From positions 682,001-746,000 of the forward strand of contig BCIG01000003.1 of assembly GCA_001599915.1 (NCBI GenBank): 64,000 bases of DNA, given 5' to 3'. Both the position numbers and the translations under genes were made by a program. Origin of the DNA: Symbiotaphrina buchneri. Taxonomy: Eukaryota; Ascomycota; Symbiotaphrinales; Symbiotaphrinaceae. The notes below the pieces were generated by a model that was given only the letters and a program-made list of their open reading frames with translations, was not told the origin of the DNA and did no database searches. Shown here piece by piece: positions 11,865-25,010 of this stretch. Positions within the stretch are counted from its first letter, which is position 1. Every line of letters starts with the position of its first letter.

Positions 11865-13138
11865 TCGTAGGTATGGAGTTCAACGATGGTAGGATGACCT
11901 TTAGTTCACCTTGACAGCAACGACGGCACAAATAATAACATCTCATTCAGAGGCTGAGGAATCATTCAGGATCATTGAGAGATTTTCTAAAAACGACAAA
12001 GGAGCGCAGTATCAATGACATACAAAGAGTTCATCAGGGTCTATGATTTCATGAACCGCCCAGATCGGGATCTCGCTAATCTGGCAAGAGACGATTAGCG
12101 GGCCGTTTCCTGCAGCTAGGGGAAGCTTAAGTTGAGAGCATCACACATGACAAGACCATAATGAATTGCGCTGGGCAAGCAGACTTGGTACCGGTATGGC
12201 GAAAGTACCGGGCTTCTGTTCCAATTCTCTCAACGTCCACAGTGAAATATACCCTCGCAATAGCAGGAGATCCTCTGCTACCTTCTCTTGCAATCCAGTG
12301 GGTGGCACCCAAAACAACCGACACTGCAATAAGCTAGAAGCAGTTCATTGATGAATGTAGGACACCAATAGTATGTCCTGCATGGAGAGAGAAATTGAGG
12401 AGTAGATAACCAGAATCTCTGTTCCAGCTAAGACCAGAACCCGAGCAACACTGCAGCCGTACCAGGCCGCAACTAGCGCAGCAAAGATTGCGGCACATCC
12501 AAGATCGTGGAAATTTTCCCAGTGAAAACAATATCTTCAGGACGCACATTCACTTCATAAGCAGATTGAGGATCAAATAGCTTGGCAGGAATAGTTATAA
12601 CAAGGAAGGGGTAGCTGACCACGAGCAAGAGTGTGCGGGATTTTGTGGCTTTCCTCGAACATACGAAGGATATCGGGTTCCTCGATCGTTGACACGAAAA
12701 AAGAAATCGAATAAAAATCGAATGAATGGGATGATATGATGATGTTCCGCCCGTATCTGTGCTCCAACGAGATGCTCTACCGTCACAGCTCTTCAGAAGG
12801 CGGACTCATGATCTGCGGCTAGGTATAACTCTACTTCCTCAATCACTTGTATCACCGAAGTGGGACTGAGGAAGCCTTGAAAAGCCGGGAAGATATGAGA
12901 TCCCTGGACAGGTTCACAACATGCAAGAAAATAGGACTGTCTTGAACACGAAGAGATCGAATTCTGCAGCTTTGAGAAGATCTATGAACTGATGATGGTC
13001 ACAAGCTTTTAGCATCAATTCCTGCAATCACAGTCCCAATAAACGAGCTCCAGCAGTAAAGTCTATGTGATATTAGCCGATGCAACAACGAACGACAGCA
13101 GTCGCATCCTCACCCTCCCTATGCTTCATGATCCTTTC
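11865..13138. other. Intergenic, photolyase promoter side
   Basis: It lies between the photolyase start (minus strand) and the RPS21 stop (minus strand). I found no credible reading frame, tRNA or repeat. It probably holds the photolyase promoter and the RPS21 3' UTR. Confidence 0.5.
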
Positions 13139-13473
13139 CTAGCGCTGACGGCTTGCGCTCCACACGTTCTTCAGGAGACCATCCCTCTGTGCTAGTCTGT
13201 TCAACGAATCATCGCTCTCGCCCATTGCCCGCACGAAACCGCAAAGTGCGTACACCTGGTTCTCGCCAGTGTATCTGCCGTTCTCGTCGACCTTTCCGAT
13301 GGAGATCTGGACGGAAGCGTGGTCCTTGGCCTTGATGATGCGGTTGGTGGCGCTGCACTTGCGGGGGACGTAGCTGTAAGTTAAGACAATCTGTTAGAAA
13401 CCCCATACATGCAGCGAAGCCTAGGGGCGACTTGAACATACAGGTCCACGAGTTCACCCTTGTCGTTCTCCAT
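13139..13473 (-). CDS. RPS21: 40S ribosomal protein S21 (eS21)
   Basis: A small cytosolic ribosomal protein of 88 aa, encoded by two exons: 13473-13442 and 13373-13139. Exon 1 encodes [10 protein letters not shown] plus two bases, and exon 2 continues with [40 protein letters not shown] and ends [20 protein letters not shown]. The sequence is nearly identical to other fungal S21 proteins over its whole length. The intron (68 nt) has a GTATGT donor and a TTACAG acceptor; an early intron just after the start is typical of fungal ribosomal protein genes. Because exon 1 is only 32 nt, the gene is easy to miss by open-frame scanning. Confidence 0.97.
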
Positions 13474-13844
13474 TTTGTCTGGCTTGGAAGCAGAAGGTAG
13501 CGTTGACCGAAGATGATGAGAGCGGTTCGAAGGTGTGCTGCGCGGCAAAGGCAAGTTCAAAAGTTCGCGATGGACGATTTCAGCCGCTTCGCTGTTTGTG
13601 GGTCATGTGACCACGCAAACGAGCCACTAACACGCTAGCCCGATACGGCCGACCAGAACATCCGAGGTGCTCCTGCTCCTTGCACTTTGTTTCATTTTAC
13701 TACGAGTATTCATTTACCACAAGGACGCGCTTGCCCTCGTTCGCAAGCTGGTCTGTCACCGAAAACCCAAGTAGTCACAGTGAAGGAGTATCATTTTCAA
13801 AGCTTTTCGCTTGCCTGCTTTTGCTCCTTCAAAACGTCTTTTTT
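13474..13844. other. Intergenic, RPS21 promoter
   Basis: This 371-bp stretch carries the RPS21 promoter and the 3' flank of the Nudix gene. I see no further gene. Confidence 0.5.
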
Positions 13845-14963
13845 TCAAGCCACTTCTACATTTCTAGGTCCTTCCTTCTTGAAGTGAAGAAGTATAACGC
13901 GATCGGAATCGCCTCTTTTGCCAGTGCCCTCCAGCTCTGGCCCCGGTTTCTCTAAAGCCAGAATTACCCGGCCGTCTTTGTGCTTGCCTCGCATCGATGG
14001 AGATATGTATCTTTCCGTCCACGGGGGATCTCCTGATAGTATGAAATCCATCAAAGATCGCCTCTGCTTGCGTAGCTCGTCAATTGATGCCAGAGTCGCA
14101 TTGGTCCCTGAGAGGTATGGCGCAATAGCGTGTATTAGGAAGTACTGCGGTGGAAATAGGATGATCTCTCCGCTTTGGGCTAAGGAAAGCCATTCGGAGG
14201 GCGGTAGAAAGCGGGCAGCTGTGTGCTCGATACCGCCATCATGAGTCGGCAGAGGGATGAGTGTGTCTCGTTTGCTTGACAAGCCCATTTCATCGCTTGA
14301 AGCCAATTCTACAGTCTCCTCTGGCAGAGGCAGGAAATAAAGGTACATTTGCGTCGTGAACCGCCTAGGCATCGTCTTCGGGGTAATCCAATGTGTGAAA
14401 GGGACCAGGTTTGCTATGGGGGTCTGGTCAGCAGTGCTCATCGAGGAGTGTTGCATTCCAGTCCGCTCACCGGTGTCGGGAACTCCATCTCTCTGGTCTA
14501 GCCATTGTAAAAACGTTATCTCGCCTTGGTGTATCAACTTTCTTCCACTCTCTCGTTCGTCGTCTGCCAAATCCAGTAATGCATCATCCGCCCCACAATG
14601 ATCCTTCTTTTTAGCGAGTAATAGTCCGCTCTCTTCAAAGCACTCTCTGATCGCACCTATCCTATAAGCCTCTTGGTCACCGTGCCTCTCGGGAGACTGG
14701 GGTTCTGGTATGTCGCCGTCTTGAGCAGACAGGTTCCCGCCTGGGAAAACATGTGCTGAAGGGAAAGACCTGCTGTGCTCCACGCGATGCAACAACAGAA
14801 CTTCGTTTTTTTGGAGAGATAAGTACTATACTGGGAACTTTTGAGTCATTAACAGAACGACAGGCGGCGCGAAGACGCGCGCTTCAAGCAGACATTACCT
14901 GGCACTAGGATGGGGGTCCTTCACGGCGCTTTGAGGCGCTCGGGCCGTGCCGTGGGAACTCAT
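13845..14963 (-). CDS. Nudix hydrolase, NUDT19-like, with a frame break
   Basis: The protein belongs to the Nudix family and most resembles NUDT19-type enzymes, which in animals cleave CoA derivatives; the substrate here is unknown. The Nudix helix residues RECFEESGLLL follow HVFPGGNLS, with an insert between them as is usual in NUDT19-like proteins. Exon 1 (14963-14899) encodes MSSHGTARAPQSAVKDPHPS and ends with two bases of the next codon; exon 2 is 14830-13845. Joined, the start of exon 2 reads S-I-V-L-I-S-P-K, matching the family (PSASVLLISPKNEVLLLHRV in relatives), but the frame then breaks at a run of seven A (14806-14812 on the plus strand). With six A the frame would run on into NEVLLLHRVEHSRSFPSAHV. 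The exons sum to 1051 nt, one more than a multiple of three. It is either a sequence error or a real frameshift. Confidence 0.82.
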
Positions 14964-15506
14964 TGTGCGAATATCTGAGGGGAAGGGAGATGGATAGACA
15001 CGTTTTCGAGCGCAATACGAATGGCGGAAATTATTGGGATGTTTTGGGGTCCAAGAGCACGACCAAGCAAAGCAATTGCTACTTCGGACATTTATCCTTG
15101 CAAATACTTCGTATAAAAACGGCTGTACCATGCCGGACCGCACAAACCGCGAAGTCGTATGGCATCAGGTAACATGCAAGTCTGTTGGAGCAGGGAACGG
15201 CAGCATTGACAGGTAAGGGTGCGGTCCCTGGTGGTACTGTCCGGCTCCGTTCTACGCAAAGGACCGTGCTCTAACCCCACCATTTTCATCGGTGCCGAGG
15301 CCCTGAGAGGTGGGGGCCACAGCACAGTGCACAAGCATCATCATTATTATCAGCCGTGGTAATAGTTGATTGGAAAGGCGTCATCAGATGTTACCTAATG
15401 CGTCATGGAATTGCCTATACTAAACAGGATGGATAATGACAAACCAGCGCCCGGAGACCCAAACGCCCTTTAGCCATTGCAATGCAAAACGAAAAGAATA
15501 AGTTCC
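14964..15506. other. Intergenic, Nudix promoter
   Basis: It lies between the Nudix start and the IMPDH stop, both on the minus strand. I recognise no gene or RNA in it. Confidence 0.5.
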
Positions 15507-17460
<1,954 letters not shown>

Positions 17461-17837
17461 AGTGACTCGGCGTTCCCAGTAGGAGGAACAGAAAGGTATG
17501 ATTATAATTATTGCCTGTGACGGGTAGTAGCGAAAAAGAAAAAGTGTGAAGCAACGGACGGCGGTGATTATGGGTCCAAGCACCGAATTGTGAAGGGACT
17601 GGAGCCAGACGATTTAAGGACTCGAGAAAGCTGGGGCCAAAGAACAAATTTTGCAGCTTCTCGGTCGCGTCGCACAGGAAAAAGTTCTTGTGTGGACACG
17701 GACACCGCCTTCTCGCCCTTTATCGGCCTCGATCCGGTCTAGCTCGCCGCCGATAAAGCGCTACCTTACCCTGCGTGAGGTACCGGTACGAGGACCTTGT
17801 AAGGAATCCCTGTACTTCGTAGTGATGCAAGAAGGCA
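17461..17837. promoter_or_regulatory. Divergent promoter of IMPDH and FolB
   Basis: This 377-bp region separates two genes transcribed away from each other. It contains a perfect 10-bp inverted repeat described separately, and a TACCTTACC...GAGGTACC stretch at 17761-17787. No reading frame is recognised. Confidence 0.6.
17718..17758. promoter_or_regulatory. Inverted repeat with two GATA-type sites
   Basis: CTTTATCGGC at 17718-17727 is the perfect reverse complement of GCCGATAAAG at 17749-17758, with 21 bp between them. Each arm holds CGATAA, which fits the HGATAR site of fungal GATA factors, in opposite orientation. That it binds a GATA factor is inference. Confidence 0.55.
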
Positions 17838-18856
17838 GTGGTTGCGACTCGCCATACAGACTCCCTGTCCTCTCTGGAGATGTCCTCTGGGCCACCGGCT
17901 CCTGAGAGCAGTGAGGTCATCCCTTTTAGGGAATGGGGTCGTCAACTCCCCCATGTCAACGATCAGGTCTCTGTCCGTCAGCTATCCACCACCCTCGACA
18001 CCCGTGATGGCTGGGGACGCTCAAAACTCCAACCGGTGCTCATCTCCATTGCTCTGTCGTTGGCACAGCCCTTCGCCTCTGCTGCCGCCACTGATCAGGT
18101 GGATCAGAGTACAGTCCATTATGGGGAGTTGAGCAAAGCGATCCTTAGTACTTTAGAGAAAGAAGCAGGCAAAGGAGCGAGCCTGGAACGGCTGGCGTTG
18201 CTAGTTGAAGAAGCTGCATGCCGGACTGCACCGTATCCTGCTCTGCTGGAGGCTGTGGATATATCTGTCTCTTTGCCCAAAGGGACCTTGCTCGGGGAAG
18301 CAGCCTGCTTCCGCTACGGCAGAGGATATGGCACAGGCAATTGCGCGAAGCTGCTGCAGCTTAAGAATCTTAGAATACCGACACTAATCGGAGTGAACAG
18401 TCACGAAAGAGGCACAAAGCAAGTAGTGGTAGCTAACTGCTGGATTGACGGGCTCTCCAGGGAGCGGTCTGACGCTCATAATAAAGTCGAGCAGATTGTG
18501 GTGAAGGCGAGTATGCTGTACATCTTCGAAAGAGCTCTTTCTTACTAACGAGGGCGTGTCAGTAGACTATCGAAGAATCTTCTTTCGAGACACTGGAGTC
18601 TCTTGCTACCGAGGTGGTCTCTACCCTCATCAAGTACTTCGTCTTTCCAGAAATGCCTGGTGCCAGCGTACGGCTCAGAGTGGAAAAGCCGAGCGCAGTC
18701 CTGTTCGCGGATGCGCCTGCAATTGAGATCTTTCGGGGCACTTTGGCCGCTGACCCGTTCGTCATAAAATTGTGGGAAGATTGTGGATGCAGGATTCCAT
18801 CAGTTATACCATATCCGCTTCAAGGGACATTGACAGACTACCTAGCCAGACCATGA
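17838..18856 (+). CDS. FolB-domain protein (dihydroneopterin aldolase type)
   Basis: The protein has the FolB/dihydroneopterin aldolase fold signature, so a role in folate (pterin) synthesis is likely, though many fungal members are untested. Two exons, 17838-18506 and 18566-18856, sum to 960 nt (319 aa). The first half has GRSKLQPVLISIALSLAQPF and VHYGELSKAILSTLEKEAGK; the second half repeats the pattern with TIEESSFETLESLATEVVST and SVRLRVEKPSAVLFADAPAI. The intron appears to use a GC donor (AAG then GCGAGT) with CTAAC at 18545 and a GTAG acceptor; both flanks are in phase 0. No GT donor nearby keeps the frame. The start could also be the ATG at 17880. It shares a promoter with IMPDH, whose pathway supplies GTP, the folate precursor. 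Confidence 0.85.
18507..18565 (+). other. GC-AG intron in FolB gene
   Basis: The 59-nt intron begins GCGAGT after an AAG exon end, has TACTAAC at 18543-18549 and ends GTAG. A downstream GT donor (GTATGC) gives the wrong phase with every acceptor. GC-AG introns are a known minor class of U2 introns. Confidence 0.75.
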
Positions 18857-19774
18857 AAGAAGGCTAGTTTTGTCTCGGGCGACTCGAAGTACTCGGCATA
18901 ATAGAAAAAGACAATATTGTCAGCACGTTATACGTGCCATCGAGGAGTTTTGAGCCCGCCTTGCACTTCGGCAGGAGCCTGTGTGGGTGGTCCATATATT
19001 AAGGGACTAAGCCTTCATTTATATCGAAACGCTGGTCATCTATCTTCTATGCTGCAGTTGAGTAGAGTCCCTGAAGGGTCCCTGTAGGCTCCTTGAGAAG
19101 TCAAACCTCGTGGAAAGAACAGCAACATGGTGTGTAGAAATTGGCACCGAGAGAGCGTTATTTTGAGCTTTGATCTTATGATTGCTCTACCTCTCTATCC
19201 CACCAAATCTTGTTCGGAGCCGGCAGTTGTAGCATTGCAGTTTTGCATGCTCTTCGAGATCGATACTGTTTCATTGTTATTGGCAGTATTTCTGGCTTGG
19301 CCCGAGCAGCGAATCAGAAGTCTGGCTTCGCTACGGTAGGTTGGGAAAGGGAGGCTCCAAAGCAAGGAAGGAGCGGGTAGCGATGCGCTTTACCCTTTCT
19401 AGTAGCTTGTCAACAAACGCCGACCGACGAGACTTGCGACAAATAACACACGGGAACGGGACTTGACTTGGCTTGACCCGTCATTAAGGCCCCGTCACAT
19501 TCCCCGCTCGCATCTCTAAATCGAATTCCTAAGGAATTGAGGCTCGTTCTCTTCGAGGTAGCCTACCACATCTTCTACTCACAAAGGTTGTCTTCCTTCC
19601 TTCCGCTGATCCTGTGAATCTTACATTTGCTTGCGCATCGCGGGAGCGCTGTTGCAACATCCGCACCAGCTCGGTGTCCCCCGCATGAGCGGCAACGTGA
19701 AAAGCAAGACAAGGAAGGAAGCACCTGTTGCCGTCAGATGCAAGTAGCGACCATCAACAACTAGAATCAGCGAC
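18857..19774. other. Intergenic, promoter of IQG1
   Basis: It holds the 3' flank of FolB and the long promoter/leader of the IQGAP gene. The only larger frame (19127-19339) resembles nothing I know. Confidence 0.5.
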
Positions 19775-22700
19775 ATGTCGTTCCATTATTCTCTTCGCCC
19801 CACCTCGGGTGACGAGCATAGCAATTCGCGGCCAAGCCCGCTTCGACAGATATCCAGCACATCAACCAGCTCCTCGGCATACACAAACTATTCTAATCCG
19901 TTTCCCCCGAGTAGGACAAGCACGATATCGTCGGCTGCATCGAGCGGCTACAGAACCTCAGCACTCGGTCTGAAGCGGGCTATTGATGAAGAGCATCGCA
20001 TGTCGCCTTCCGATGTTTGCAACGCATATGGTTCGTCGGAGCACATGGATACCTCGACCGCTTATAGAAGCGGCCGCAAATCACTGAGACCATTGCCTCA
20101 AGCTCCTGGAAGTTCCCCTCCTGCGACCATGCGGAAGACGACCCCTTCGCATACCAGCCGTGGAAGCCTAGACTTGACATCATTTTCGCAACATGCTGGT
20201 ACAAATTCAGATCCACCATGGAACAGGCGAACGCAAGAACGACCCTCTTCCGTCAGCTTAAGCAGTACGGATTCCTCCCTGTTTCAGCCATCCACAACAC
20301 GCACGTCTATGCTGCCGCATTCCCAGTCATACACACCCAACTCTTCTCTGATGTCAGCCCCAGATCTAGCGACCTTGCAACGGTCATCCACCAGCCATCT
20401 TCGCAACCTTTCGCGGCTTGCGCAATCTAGTGGTGAAGACTTTTCCATTGCTTCCTCCGGGCCAGAAGTTGTGGGGCTTCACGGTCGCCGTCGACTTCAG
20501 AGGATCGATTCAATCCGCGGTGCCAAAGGTTCGGGCGCGCGAGGCGAAAGAGGATCGGCGTGGGCAGAAAGGAATTGGATGGATAAACAGCGCCAGTTTT
20601 TGCAGGCTTACGAGTATCTGTGCCATATTGGGGAAGCAAAAGAGTGGATTGAAGACGTCATCCAGAAGCCCATCCCTCCAATCGTACAGTTAGAGGAGGC
20701 CTTACGTGACGGAGTTACACTGGCAGAGGTCGTGCAAGCAATCTTTCCCGAGCGACCGATACGCATCTTTCGGCACCCGAAGCTTCAATTTCGCCATTCT
20801 GACAATATTGCTCTTTTCTTCCGATTCCTCGCGGAAGTAGAGCTCCCTGAACTCTTCAGATTCGAGTTGATCGACCTCTACGAGAAGAAGAACATCCCGA
20901 AGGTGATCTATTGTATACATGCATTATCATGGCTGCTCTATCGGAAGGGCATGGTCGATTTCAGGATAGGTAATCTGGTAGGACAGCTTGAATTCGAACA
21001 CCATGAGCTCGAGGAAATGCAGAGGGGCCTTGACCGCGCCGGCGTCACTATGCCAAGTTTCTCTGGGATGGGAGCCAGTTTTGGTGCCGGGCCGGAGACC
21101 ATCGTCGAGCCGGAGCCAGAGGAAACGGAAGAAGAAAGGATCGAGAGGGAACTCGCAGAGAATGAAGAGGGTATTGTGGAGCTACAGGCGCAACTAAGGG
21201 GGGCGATGGTTCGTTTGCGGCTTGGAGACTTGATGGAGCAACTCTGGAGTTCCGAGGATCTACTCGTCGAGCTTCAGTCGATAATTCGCGGTGACTGGGC
21301 TCGCCAGATTGCCCAATACCGTGGGGATATGAAGCGTTTTGCGGTCCGACTTCAAAGCTCTGCCAGAGGATTTCTCATCCGTACGAGACAGAGCACAGGA
21401 GCTGATGCGTGGAAGGCCCACGAAGGGGACATAAAAATCTTGCAGAATTTGGCTAGAGGTAAAAAGGCTCGACAAGAAGTGGAAACCTTAAGGTCATCAT
21501 TGAAGAAGAAGTCGACTGGCGTCGGACAACTACAAGCGGCCATCCGGGGCGCCTTGCAACGAAGTAGATTGTACGAAGAGCTGGAGACAACACGGTCTGT
21601 CCAAGGGGAGTTGGAGTATCTTCAAGCGGAAATCAGAGGAATGGTACAACGTCAAAAATTACAGGCCGTCAAGGAAAAGCTGCAAGCCCAGACTTTGGTA
21701 ATTACAAAACTGAAGTCTGCTATGAAAGGAGCCATGACGAGACAGAAAGTGCAACAACAACAACAGGATTCCCTTGCCGAATTTGACCCCATGTGGCAGA
21801 ACCTGCAAGCAGCTATGAGAGCCACGCTAGTAAGGAAAAGGGTTCAGGAGATTAAGCAACACTTGAACTCATACCAAGCTTCCTTTATGGCTCTTCAAGC
21901 ATTTTCAAGAGGCTTCAGCATGCGTCAGGTGGTCCTGGCTACAAAAGCATCCTTGAATCAGCATACCACTTCTGTTTCCTACCTGCAATCGGTGTTGAGG
22001 GGTTGGATTATGCGAAGACATTATCGAACCGACATCAATGCTCTCTTTGGCCAGAACCGGAGCATTACTAGCTTGCAGGGCCTCGCTCGGGGTCTCCAAT
22101 CACGGCGAGCCCACCGTCAAACACTAGCAGAACTACAATCCCATACGAATGAGATCGGTGCACTACAAGCCTTTTCCCGTGCTATGCAGGTCAGATTAGA
22201 CCTGGGCAGTCTGTTGAATGAACTGGAGAGCTATGAAGGCCTCTTTGTTGAGTTTCAGACTGTGATTAGGGGCTACCTCGTGAGGCAAAAATTCGAAGAG
22301 AAGAAGAGATTTTTCAAGGAAAACATGGAGAAGGTTATCAAGGTACAGAGCTTTGTCCGAGCCAGGCTGCAAGGGGAAGCCTACAAGAGCCTCACTAGCG
22401 GAAAGAACCCTCCAGTCGGAACAATAAAGGGATTTGTTCATCTTCTCAATGACAACGACTTTGATTTTGACGAAGAAATCGGTAAGTCCAACAGTTGCAT
22501 CAATGGCTTGCCAATATCTGACAGATTTATAGAGGTTGAACGTCTGCGCAAGACGGTTGTGCAACAGGTGCGGCAGAATGAAATGGCAGAGCAGTACATC
22601 GACCAGCTCGACATCAAGATTGCGCTTCTGGTAAAGAACAAGATCACCTTGGACGAAGTTGTGAAACACCGGAAGCATTTCGGCGGCCACGTCGGGAGTC

Positions 22701-25010
22701 TCCTCACCAACACAGACATCTCGTCAAAGGATCCTTTTGACCTCAAAGCTATTAACAAAGCTTCAAGGAAGAAGCTGGAACTCTATCAGCAATTATTCTT
22801 CATCCTCCAGACCCAACCCCACTATCTGGCTCGGCTGTTTAAAAGGATTCGGGAGCAAGGCACTGCTGATAAAGACTGCAAACGGATAGAAAATCTCATG
22901 ATGGGATTGTTTGGATATGCTCAAAAGAGAAGGGAGGAGTATTACCTACTGAAGCTGATTGTAAGATCCATAAAGGAAGAAGTGGAGACCTGCGAAACTA
23001 TCGAGGACTACTTGCGAGGCAACTTCTTTTGGAACAAGTTACTCAACACGTTTATCCGCTCGCCGCGCGATCGCAGGTACTTACGGGACCTCCTAGGGCC
23101 ACTAATACGTGAAAATGTGATCGAGAATCCAGAGTTGGACCTTGAGAGTGACCCGATGATGATCTATCGCTCTGCAATCAACAACGAGGAGCTGCGGACC
23201 GGTCAAAGGAGTCAGCGGAGACCTGATATCGTGCGCGAAGAAGCCATTCGAGATCCAGAAACACGGCAGACGCTTATAGACCATCTAGAGGACCTCAGAG
23301 ACATATGCGACCAGTTTCTCGCTTCCCTGGACGAATTGCTGCCACGGATGCCTTTCAGTATTCGCTTCATCGCTCAGCAGATGTACGACTCGCTTTGCAG
23401 GCAATTCCAATATGAGGATCCGAGGCACATTCTGCAGATAGTCGGCAATACGATCTGGAAATGCTATATTCAGCCTGCGCTGACTCAGCCGGAGACTTGG
23501 GGTGTCATAGACAGAGGTCTGACTCCGCTTCAGAAGAGGAACCTCGGGGAGGTTGGAAAACTTGTCGGGCAGATCGCGGTCGGCAGACTCTTTGGTGGTG
23601 ATAACGTCTATCTGCAACCCCTCAACAGCTACGTTACCGAAGCAGTGGAACGACTGGGTCAAATAATGCAGAACTGTAAGCTGAGACAGACATACATTAC
23701 CTTTTGGGCTCCATTTGCTAACCCTGTCCCTTCAAGTGATCTCAGTGCAGGATGCTGAAACTCAGTTCGACATCGATGAATTCAACGACCTGTATGCGAA
23801 GACGAAGCCCACCCTATACATCAAACTAGCCGACATTTTTGCTGTTCACCACCTTATCCAAGCAGAGATAACTTCTGTTTGTCCTAGTCAAGATGACATC
23901 CTCAGAGAAGTTGTGAATGAGTTAGGTAGTGCAAAGCATAATGAGAGTGAGATGATGGGTGTAAGCACCTCCGAAATATGCCTGACGTTGCAGCCAAAGC
24001 TGCATGATCTTGAAGGTTGGTCAAATAGATCCTGTGCAGAATGCAATGGTTAACAGAAGCTAGATCCAAATGCCGAGGTCAACGCGCTCTTTATGGAAAC
24101 TAAACGTTGCATTCTTTACATAATTAGAGTCCAGTCTGGCAGTAACTTGATGGAAATCATGGTAAAGCCGATCACCATGGAAGATGAAGACCGCTGGAAC
24201 GAATTAGTGAGCGAGGAATTTGCAGAAGGCAACAAAAAGCGTGGCGCATATTCAGACGCCAACACTTTGCTTGACATAAGAGCAATGTCCTACGCCGAAT
24301 TGAAGCGCACAGCTTTGGAGAATATTTTACGACTTGAGCAAGCGGGTCGGATCACTCGACACAACCAGTACCAAGACCTTTTGAATGCAATAGCAGTGGA
24401 TATTCGAACGAAGCATCGTCGGCGAGTTCAAAGGCAGCGAGAGCTTGAAGGCGTCAAATTGACACTAGGCAACCTTAATCAGAAGGCTGTATGGTTGGAA
24501 CAGCAATTGAAGAGCTACAACGACTACATCGAACAGGCAATGGTAACGCTTCAAAATAAGAAGGGGTGAGCATGATCGCAACCTTGAAACGGCCTACAGC
24601 CAGCTGACTTCGACAATAGAAAGAAAAGATTCTTGCTACCATTCACAAAGCAATACAATCATGAAAGAGAGCTCGAGCGCTCGGGACGCAAGCCCAAATT
24701 CGGATCATACAAGTATTCCGCCAGAGCCCTCGCCGAAAAGGGGGTCCTAGTCAGTTATCAAGGGTACTCAGAGAGGCAATGGGACAAGATCAATCTGACC
24801 ATCAGCTCTGATGAAGTCGGCGTATTCTTCCTCGAAGCCAGCATGGGAAGCATACAAATCCCAGGTGCAAGTGCGCAGATCCCCTTGGACGACCTTCTGC
24901 AAGCTCAATTCAACAATCACCAGTTCATGAACCTGTTTGAAGGCCAACTGCGGCTCAATGTGAATCTCTTCCTCCACCTACTTTTCCGCAAGTTCTACCG
25001 AGATGACTAG
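19775..25010 (+). CDS. IQG1: IQGAP-type RasGAP-like protein (Iqg1/Rng2)
   Basis: Fungal IQGAPs assemble the actomyosin cytokinetic ring at the septum. Five exons, 19775-22481, 22533-23675, 23737-24015, 24064-24565 and 24620-25010, sum to 5022 nt (1673 aa). A Ser/Thr-rich N-terminus precedes a calponin-homology domain at about residues 265-395 (QRQFLQAYEYLCHIGEAKEW to IPKVIYCIHALSWLLYRKGM). About 14 degenerate IQ-like repeats follow at about 469-867, each of the type LQAAIRGALQR, for calmodulin/light-chain binding. The GAP-related domain spans about 985-1285 and the RasGAP C-terminal domain ends at the stop (FEGQLRLNVNLFLHLLFRKF). The first intron is 51 nt, in frame and stop-free. The third intron has a weak GTTGGT donor but restores HDLEDPNAEVNALFMETKRC. 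Family members are thought to bind Rho/Ras-type GTPases without stimulating hydrolysis. Confidence 0.96.

Noticed and set aside
12127-12786. Small minus-strand frames between photolyase and RPS21
   Set aside because: All are under 72 codons, overlap in different frames and show no family features.
13209-13457. An 82-codon minus-strand frame over RPS21
   Set aside because: It is the wrong frame of the RPS21 second exon and reads through the intron.
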